In this document: positions 59,070 through 64,000 of the stretch, piece after piece | Numbering within the stretch: the first letter of the stretch is position 1 | How the letters are laid out: every line of letters starts with the position of its first letter | Source: Mageeibacillus sp. UBA6976 | Lineage (GTDB): Bacteria; Bacillota; Clostridia; Saccharofermentanales; Saccharofermentanaceae | Direction: 5' to 3' | Assembly: GCA_002450155.1 (NCBI GenBank) | Contig: DJYO01000021.1 | Location: forward strand, 1-64,000 | DNA: 64,000 nt | Program-made: the position numbers and the translations under genes | Notes under the pieces: generated by a model | What the model saw: the letters and a program-made list of their open reading frames with translations, nothing else | What the model was told of the DNA's origin: nothing | The model's database searches: none

Positions 59070-60339
59070 TACGATAATCCCGGACCTGTCCCTGATACAG
59101 GATCTGGATAAGAACTACTGTCTTCAAGTCTTTAATCCCCTGCCGGTCGCTTTTACAAAGGGCAAGGGATGCTATCTGTACGACACAGAGGGCAAGAAAT
59201 ATCTTGATATGATCGGCGGTATCGCCGTCAATTCTCTGGGACACGGCCATCCGAAGCTCGTTTCTGCCATCAAGAATCAGGCATCAAACCTTATCCACTG
59301 CAGTAACTACTACTATATCCCCGAGAGATCCGCTCTTGCCTATACCCTCTGCAAAAAGAGTTTTGCTGACAAGGCTTTCTTCTGCAATTCAGGAGCTGAA
59401 GCAAATGAAGCTGCCATAAAGCTTGCAAGGGGCTATTTCCACTACAGGAATGAGGACAGATACGAGATCATCACAGCCAAGATGAGCTTTCACGGAAGAA
59501 CTCTTGCCACGGTAGCTGCAACAGGTCAGCCGAAATTCTCCGAACCCTTCGCTCCCGTTATGCCGGGCTTCAAGTATGTTGAATTCAATAATTACGATGC
59601 TATCCTCGAGGCATATACTCCCAAGACAGCTGCCATAATGCTTGAGCTTATCCAGGGCGAGAGCGGCGTTCATCCCGCAAACATCGAATATGTAAAGATG
59701 GTACGCAAATTCTGCAACGAAAAGGGTATCCTCCTTATCATCGATGAAGTCCAGACCGGTATCGGCAGGACAGGCACCCTCTTCTGCTACGAGCAGTACG
59801 GCATCCTTCCGGATATCATGACCCTGGCAAAAGGTCTTGCAGGCGGCATCCCCATAGGCGCCATGCTCTGCACCGACGAAGCTGCCACAGGCTTTAAGGT
59901 CGGAGACCACGGAAGCACATTCGGCGGCAATCCTCTGGCTTGCGCTGCCGCACTTGCAGTATTAGAGGCGATCAAGGATGATGATCTCCTGGTAAATGTA
60001 AATGAGAACAGCGAGCTTATCATGAGCAAGCTCTATGCCCTCCAAAAGAAATATCCCTGCATAAAGGATGTAAGGGGCAAGGGATTGCTGTTAGGCATCG
60101 AGTTCGATGAAACTATCTCTGCAAGCCAGATGCGTATCGAGCTGTTTACCAAGGGTTTCCTGGTAAGCTCTATCGGAACATCCACAATAAGGATCGCTCC
60201 GCCCCTTGTACTTAAGAAGCAGCAGGCTCTGTCCTTTGTTAAGGCATTGGATCAGATCCTTAAGAATACCATCCCTGCCAAAAGATCCATAAGAGATCTC
60301 CTCGGCACAAACAAAGATACATCAGGAGAGAACAAATGA
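59050..60339 (+). CDS. argD: Acetylornithine aminotransferase
   Basis: A 429-residue class III PLP-dependent transaminase for step four, making N-acetylornithine. The PLP site is visible in VQTGIGRTGTLFCYEQYGIL and MTLAKGLAGGIPIGAM (lysine). It has about 25 residues before the family's usual start and about 20 extra at the C-terminus. The ATG lies inside argB with GGAGAAAAG upstream; the end overlaps argF by four bases. Confidence 0.93.
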   Translation: MFIENNNTIIPDLSLIQDLDKNYCLQVFNPLPVAFTKGKGCYLYDTEGKKYLDMIGGIAVNSLGHGHPKLVSAIKNQASNLIHCSNYYYIPERSALAYTLCKKSFADKAFFCNSGAEANEAAIKLARGYFHYRNEDRYEIITAKMSFHGRTLATVAATGQPKFSEPFAPVMPGFKYVEFNNYDAILEAYTPKTAAIMLELIQGESGVHPANIEYVKMVRKFCNEKGILLIIDEVQTGIGRTGTLFCYEQYGILPDIMTLAKGLAGGIPIGAMLCTDEAATGFKVGDHGSTFGGNPLACAAALAVLEAIKDDDLLVNVNENSELIMSKLYALQKKYPCIKDVRGKGLLLGIEFDETISASQMRIELFTKGFLVSSIGTSTIRIAPPLVLKKQQALSFVKALDQILKNTIPAKRSIRDLLGTNKDTSGENK

Positions 60340-61262
60340 AACACTATATTGATTTCCACGAAGATGTAGGCATCGAAGAATTAGATTATCTTCTTGATAT
60401 AGCTGCTGATATGAAGGCCAAGACAAAGGCCGGCATTGAGCACCACTATCTCAAGGGCAAGTCCCTTGCAATGATATTCACCAAGTCATCTACAAGGACC
60501 CGCGTATCCTTCGAAGTAGGAATGTACCAGCTCGGAGGCCAGGCACTCTTCCTCAGCAATAACGATATTCAGATCGGCAGAGGAGAGACTATCCACGATA
60601 CTGCAAAGGTCCTGTCCGGTATGGTTGACGGCATCATGATCAGAACATTCAACCATCAGGACGTTGTTGATCTGGCAAGATACGGCAGCATTCCTGTTAT
60701 CAACGGCCTTACTGACGACCAGCACCCTACACAGATGCTTGCTGACCTGCTCACGATCAAAGAGCATAAAGGCGCGCTCAAGGGCCTTAAGCTCGCATAC
60801 ATAGGTGACGGCAACAACGTTGCAAACTCACTCCTGCAGGCCTGCGCAAAAGCCGGAATGGATATAGCTGTTGCATCTCCAAAGGATTACACCTGTCCTG
60901 ACAAATATGTTAAGCAGGCAGAAGAAGACGCCAAGATCACCGGTTCCAAGATCCTAATGACAGAAGACCCCTTCGAGGCTGCCCAGGATGCAGACGTTCT
61001 CTATGCTGATACCTGGACCTCAATGGGACAGGAAGAAGAGAAGGCCAAGAGGATAGAGATCTTCAAGAACTATCAGATCAATTCCAAGGTCATGGGCATA
61101 GCTCATAAGGATGCGATCTTCCTCCACTGTCTCCCTGCATACCGCGGATACGAAGTTACGGAAGACGTGATCGACGGACCTGCCAGCGTAGTATTCGACG
61201 AGGCAGAGAACAGACTTCATGCTCACAAGGCTATCCTCGTAAACTGCTTCCTTAATTCATAA
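60336..61262 (+). CDS. argF: Ornithine carbamoyltransferase
   Basis: A 308-residue enzyme making citrulline from ornithine and carbamoyl phosphate. KSSTRTRVSFEVGMYQLGG is the carbamoyl-phosphate loop, HPTQMLADLLTIKEH the second, and IFLHCLPAYRGYEVT the ornithine-side HCLP loop. Normal length. AGGAGAG precedes the ATG inside argD. Confidence 0.96.
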   Translation: MKHYIDFHEDVGIEELDYLLDIAADMKAKTKAGIEHHYLKGKSLAMIFTKSSTRTRVSFEVGMYQLGGQALFLSNNDIQIGRGETIHDTAKVLSGMVDGIMIRTFNHQDVVDLARYGSIPVINGLTDDQHPTQMLADLLTIKEHKGALKGLKLAYIGDGNNVANSLLQACAKAGMDIAVASPKDYTCPDKYVKQAEEDAKITGSKILMTEDPFEAAQDADVLYADTWTSMGQEEEKAKRIEIFKNYQINSKVMGIAHKDAIFLHCLPAYRGYEVTEDVIDGPASVVFDEAENRLHAHKAILVNCFLNS

Positions 61263-61263
61263 C

Positions 61264-61794
61264 ATGCAATACGAATTCCGCATTGCTGATACCAATGACG
61301 CACCGGCACTGTCGAAGCTACTTCGCAGTGCCATGCTTACGTATTGCATAAATTCCGGTATAAGACCCTTTATGCTGGAATCCATGAGTGAGAGCCTGCA
61401 GGCGATCGAGGATAGAGTAGCCCATAACACCTGCATGTGCTATTTCGACGGCAGCGAAGCTGTCGCAACCATTACCCTGTCACTTATAGATACTCCCCAG
61501 AAGCTCAGTTTCTCGAAGAAGACGGATAAATACCTTTCCACCCTTAACAAAGCAGGCTACATTTCCCGTTTTGCGGTAAAGGAAGAGCTGAGACAGGCAG
61601 GACTCGGGATCGCTCTTATGGACAAGGCTCTTGAGACTGCAAAAAGAGAAGGATGTTCTGCGGTATTGCTCCATTCCTGCGCATCAAATAAGCCCATGGT
61701 TGAGTTTTATTCCAACAGGGGATTTAAACTTATAGATAAAGAGGATTCAAGAGGCTACTCAAGAGGCCTGTTCTCATATAGTCTTTGTAAGTGA
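61264..61794 (+). CDS. GNAT family N-acetyltransferase in the arg operon
   Basis: A 176-residue GNAT protein. The acetyl-CoA site lies in ISRFAVKEELRQAGLGIALMD (Q/RxxGxG/A type) around residues 100-120, and the C-terminal NKPMVEFYSNRGFKLID is typical. It begins one base after argF, so it is surely co-transcribed. The operon lacks argJ and argA here. This enzyme could be the N-acetylglutamate synthase, or an unrelated small-molecule or ribosomal-protein acetylase. Its end overlaps the convergent ispE by 21 bases. Confidence 0.8.
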   Translation: MQYEFRIADTNDAPALSKLLRSAMLTYCINSGIRPFMLESMSESLQAIEDRVAHNTCMCYFDGSEAVATITLSLIDTPQKLSFSKKTDKYLSTLNKAGYISRFAVKEELRQAGLGIALMDKALETAKREGCSAVLLHSCASNKPMVEFYSNRGFKLIDKEDSRGYSRGLFSYSLCK

Positions 61795-62712
61795 TAAAGT
61801 CCACTTTGAGCAGGAAGGGTCTTCTGCTATCTGCTTAACTGCTCTGCCGGCCTTCTCCTGATCATCAAACAGAGCAAAGACTGCCGAGCCTGAGCCCGTC
61901 ATTGCACAGTATTCTGCACCTGATGCGCTAAGTCTGTCAATGATCGCTGCTATCTCCGGGACTGACTCTATTGCAGGAGACTGCAGATCATTTATAAGAA
62001 GCTCCCTGTCCCTTGTAAGTAATGAGAAAACATCCTTACTACTGCTGGTACTGTCATTTAATTCACCGACAAATCCTGCATAAGCATCCTGGTCAAATTC
62101 CGGAAGAGGCCTGCTGTCTATCGCCTTAAAACACCAAGGAGTGGACACTCCCCCTTCAGGCTTGCATATTACGACCGGGATATTGCTCATGGAGTTTAAG
62201 GGCGTTATTACCTCCCCCACCATCTCGCAAAGACATGTCCCGCCATAGAGAAAGAATGGAACATCTGCTCCCACATTAACGGCAACAGCTGCAAGTTCTT
62301 CCTCGGTAAAGGGATTGCCGAAATGCTCCTGCAATGTTACAAGGACAGCAGCCGCATCGGAACTGCCGCCGCCCATACCTGATTCAGAAGGGATATTCTT
62401 TGTAAGGGTCACCTTGGTGTAGGGGATATCAAGATATCTGCCCTCTGCTGCATATTTCTTCTTAAGTCTGGAGTAGAACCTGTCTGCTGCCTTATAGCAG
62501 AGATTGTGCTCCGGCTCTATATCGGGCCTGCCGGGACAGATGACTTCGATCTCAGGGGCTGCGCCACCTATCTCTATCCTTAAGTCGTCGTGGATATCTA
62601 TCTCCTGCATTACCGTATAAAGTTTATGGTAACCGTTGGGGAGCTTGCCTGTTACCCGCAAGAACAGGTTGATCTTGGCATTAGCAGTTATCTCATAAAC
62701 ATCAGATGGCAT
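61774..62712 (-). CDS. ispE: 4-diphosphocytidyl-2-C-methyl-D-erythritol kinase
   Basis: A 312-residue GHMP kinase of the methylerythritol-phosphate isoprenoid pathway. KINLFLRVTGKLPNGYHKLY starts it; the GHMP ATP motif is IPSESGMGGGSSDAAAVL; MTGSGSAVFALF is near the C-terminus. AGGAG precedes the ATG. The Veg gene lies just upstream, an association also seen in Bacillus. Confidence 0.95.
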   Translation of the reverse strand: MPSDVYEITANAKINLFLRVTGKLPNGYHKLYTVMQEIDIHDDLRIEIGGAAPEIEVICPGRPDIEPEHNLCYKAADRFYSRLKKKYAAEGRYLDIPYTKVTLTKNIPSESGMGGGSSDAAAVLVTLQEHFGNPFTEEELAAVAVNVGADVPFFLYGGTCLCEMVGEVITPLNSMSNIPVVICKPEGGVSTPWCFKAIDSRPLPEFDQDAYAGFVGELNDSTSSSKDVFSLLTRDRELLINDLQSPAIESVPEIAAIIDRLSASGAEYCAMTGSGSAVFALFDDQEKAGRAVKQIAEDPSCSKWTLSLTKTI

Positions 62713-62722
62713 ATAAACTCCT

Positions 62723-62763
62723 GGTATAAAAAAGCCGAAAGCGGAATAAACCCGCTGCCGGCT
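62723..62763 (-). terminator. Rho-independent terminator of the Veg gene
   Basis: AGCCG (62733-62737) pairs with CGGCT (62759-62763), with an inner AGCGG/CCGCT pairing. On the minus strand TTTTTTATACC follows directly. It lies 34 bases past the stop and just before ispE. Confidence 0.8.
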
Positions 62764-62796
62764 GATTGCAAGTCAAATTATCGATCGAGGAAAAGA

Positions 62797-63075
62797 TTAT
62801 CCGGCTACTGTCTCCGAAGCGCTCTCGGAGATCTCGGGCATGATCCCTACTCTTACTGTTCTTGTAAGAACATCTACATAGCTGAAAGATACAATGGATT
62901 TCTTGCCTGCCTCATTCTCACAAAGAAGGGTGAAGACGTTAGGATAGCAATGCTCTACTGTTCCGATGTATGTGATGATCCTCTTACGTCCGCCGTTAGT
63001 CTTACAAACGATCCTCTTCCCCAAAAGCTCCTCGAACTTAGTACGGCACATTGCCAGGTCTGAGCTGATAATCAT
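62797..63075 (-). CDS. veg: Veg family protein
   Basis: The product is 92 residues from the ATG at 63075. An ATG at 63129 lies upstream of the predicted transcription start, so it is excluded. The motifs GKRIVCKTNGGRKRIITYIG and SIVSFSYVDVLTRTVRV match Veg, an SH3-like small protein linked to biofilm formation in Bacillus subtilis. In that species veg is also near ispE and has a very strong sigma-A promoter, as here. GGGGG upstream serves as a weak ribosome binding site. Confidence 0.88.
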   Translation of the reverse strand: MIISSDLAMCRTKFEELLGKRIVCKTNGGRKRIITYIGTVEHCYPNVFTLLCENEAGKKSIVSFSYVDVLTRTVRVGIMPEISESASETVAG

Positions 63076-63119
63076 ATTACTAAAATTCCCCCGATCCGGA
63101 ATACTTAAAATACCGCCTA

Positions 63120-63148
63120 ACTGTAACATTTACTTGATAAGTTGTCAA
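63120..63148 (-). promoter_or_regulatory. Strong promoter of the Veg gene
   Basis: Minus strand TTGACA (63143-63148), 17-base spacer, TACAGT (63120-63125) with a TG of an extended -10 element. The start point would be near 63113, leaving a 38-base leader. Confidence 0.8.
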
Positions 63149-63155
63149 TAAAAAA

Positions 63156-63169
63156 CACAATATATTGTG
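63156..63169. promoter_or_regulatory. 14-bp perfect palindrome between Veg and fhs promoters
   Basis: CACAATATATTGTG is fully self-complementary and sits between the two divergent promoters, eight bases behind the Veg -35 box. TTGTTATCAATGCTACAA follows (63175-63192). A dimeric regulator site is plausible; no known operator is matched with confidence. Confidence 0.4.
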
Positions 63170-63238
63170 GAAATTTGTTATCAATGCTACAAAATATAGT
63201 GTTCTATTAAGCATTCTGTTTATTGCCCTATTGTCTGA

Positions 63239-63267
63239 TTGAAATACGCCTGATTTCTCGCTACAAT
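63239..63267 (+). promoter_or_regulatory. Promoter of fhs
   Basis: TTGAAA (63239-63244), a 17-base spacer and TACAAT (63262-63267). The start point would be near 63274, about 29 bases before the fhs ATG. Confidence 0.75.
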
Positions 63268-63302
63268 CGTTAGGTAATATTATGTTAAATGAGGTTATAT
63301 AG

Positions 63303-64000
63303 ATGTTAAGTGATATAGAGATAGCAAATCAGGCAAAACTCCGTCCCATCACAGAGATAGCAAAGACTCTCGGTCTTGGAGAAGAAGACATTGAACAATA
63401 CGGCAGATATAAAGCCAAGGTCCCCCTCAAAGTAATAGAGGATGCACCTGCAAGGCCTGATGCAAAGCTCATCCTGGTCACAGCCATGAATCCTACCCCG
63501 GCAGGCGAAGGCAAGACAACGGTAAGCATCGGTCTTGCCCAGGCATTAGCCCTTAAGGGTGAGAGCGTATGCCTTGCACTAAGAGAACCTTCTCTTGGTC
63601 CCGTATTCGGAGTAAAAGGCGGCGCATGCGGAGGCGGATATTCCCAGGTCCTCCCTATGGAAGACATCAATCTGCACTTTACCGGTGACCTCCATGCAAT
63701 AACTGCAGCAAATAATCTCCTTGCTGCCATGATCGACAACCACCTGTACCAGGGCAACAGCCTGGACATAGACCCTGACAGAATCTTATGGAAGAGATGC
63801 CTCGACATGAACGACCGCTGTCTGAGACAGATCACAGTAGGCGTCGGCGGAGGGACAAAGGGCGTCACAAGATCCGATTCTTTCAACATTACAGCTGCTT
63901 CAGAGATAATGGCCATCGTCTGTCTTGCAACGGATATGTCCGATCTTAAGACCAGACTCGGCAATATCGCAGTGGCATATTCCAGGAGCGGCAGGCTGAT
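63303..64000 (+). CDS. fhs: Formate-tetrahydrofolate ligase, N-terminal part (runs off window)
   Basis: The ATG at 63303 opens a frame of 232 codons to the window edge. It makes 10-formyltetrahydrofolate from formate, THF and ATP, for purine synthesis, one-carbon supply or acetogenesis. The P-loop TPAGEGKTTVSIGLAQAL is present; GPVFGVKGGACGGGYSQVLP, NLHFTGDLHAITAANNLL and VGVGGGTKGVTR are family signatures. AGGTTATATAG precedes the start. The full enzyme is about 556 residues, so just over half is missing. Confidence 0.96.
   Translation, partial: MLSDIEIANQAKLRPITEIAKTLGLGEEDIEQYGRYKAKVPLKVIEDAPARPDAKLILVTAMNPTPAGEGKTTVSIGLAQALALKGESVCLALREPSLGPVFGVKGGACGGGYSQVLPMEDINLHFTGDLHAITAANNLLAAMIDNHLYQGNSLDIDPDRILWKRCLDMNDRCLRQITVGVGGGTKGVTRSDSFNITAASEIMAIVCLATDMSDLKTRLGNIAVAYSRSGRL

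Noticed and set aside
63329..63964. 211-codon open frame on the minus strand opposite fhs
   Set aside because: The plus strand encodes unmistakable formate-tetrahydrofolate ligase motifs; the opposite frame is a coding shadow.
1..64000. CRISPR array, rRNA or tRNA genes
   Set aside because: No regularly spaced direct repeats, no rRNA-like stretches and no cloverleaf with TTCGA-type arm were found in the intergenic spaces.

Overview
The window reads as a chromosomal segment of an anaerobic, low-to-middle GC member of the Clostridia (Firmicutes). The evidence is pyruvate:ferredoxin oxidoreductase (nifJ), formate-tetrahydrofolate ligase (fhs), a Veg homologue beside ispE, the DnaD plus DnaC/DnaI-like loader pair, an EcfA/EcfT module next to the ribosomal operon, VanW and YfhO family surface proteins, and strong AGGAGG ribosome binding sites. 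I cannot name genus or species from the sequence alone.

Layout. 1-637 is the left end and N-terminal part of an IS200/IS605-type tnpB (minus strand, running off the window). 636-3334 holds a DUF4015 glycoside-hydrolase-like protein and serS. 3576-7389 (minus) has rpmB, an SH3-domain membrane protein, acpS, a DnaC-like ATPase and a DnaD protein. 7482-13073 (minus) holds nifJ and a VanW protein. 13235-21377 holds a HAD phosphatase, a phosphohexomutase and a surface-glycosylation set (YfhO, a GT2 transferase, a third polytopic membrane protein). 21404-21791 is a decayed, internally deleted copy of the same IS. pepC follows on the plus strand; then (minus) a cyclophilin, nicotinate phosphoribosyltransferase, an SPFH/NfeD pair, truA, a ROK glucokinase, ecfT and a fused double-ATPase EcfA.

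31252-48703 (minus) is the S10-spc-alpha ribosomal supercluster, rpsJ through rplQ. It appears split into at least three transcription units: rpsJ to secY (promoter near 49000, terminator at 37786-37815); a second secY with adk, map and infA (promoter at 37746-37773); and rpmJ to rplQ (promoter at 34589-34616). The tandem secY pair is the most unusual gene-content feature. L22, L17 and S3 carry extra segments, and several spacers inside the supercluster can fold into hairpins.

49055-54306 (minus) joins ftsE (with a long acidic and then lysine-rich tail), ftsX, an M23 peptidase with coiled coil, a methyltransferase and hslO: a likely FtsEX-controlled wall-hydrolase operon. A PucR/CdaR-like regulator and an MsmK-type sugar-ABC ATPase precede it. 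57056-61794 (plus) is an argCBDF operon ending in a GNAT acetyltransferase, with a promoter overlapped by an ARG-box-like palindrome. The window ends with ispE, a Veg family gene and the start of fhs, the last two fired from divergent sigma-A-type promoters.

I found no rRNA, tRNA or CRISPR array. No wholly new multi-gene system stands out. The best leads are the tandem secY, the tailed FtsE, the three-protein glycosylation set, the lineage-specific ribosomal protein insertions and the IS-derived start of the DUF4015 gene.
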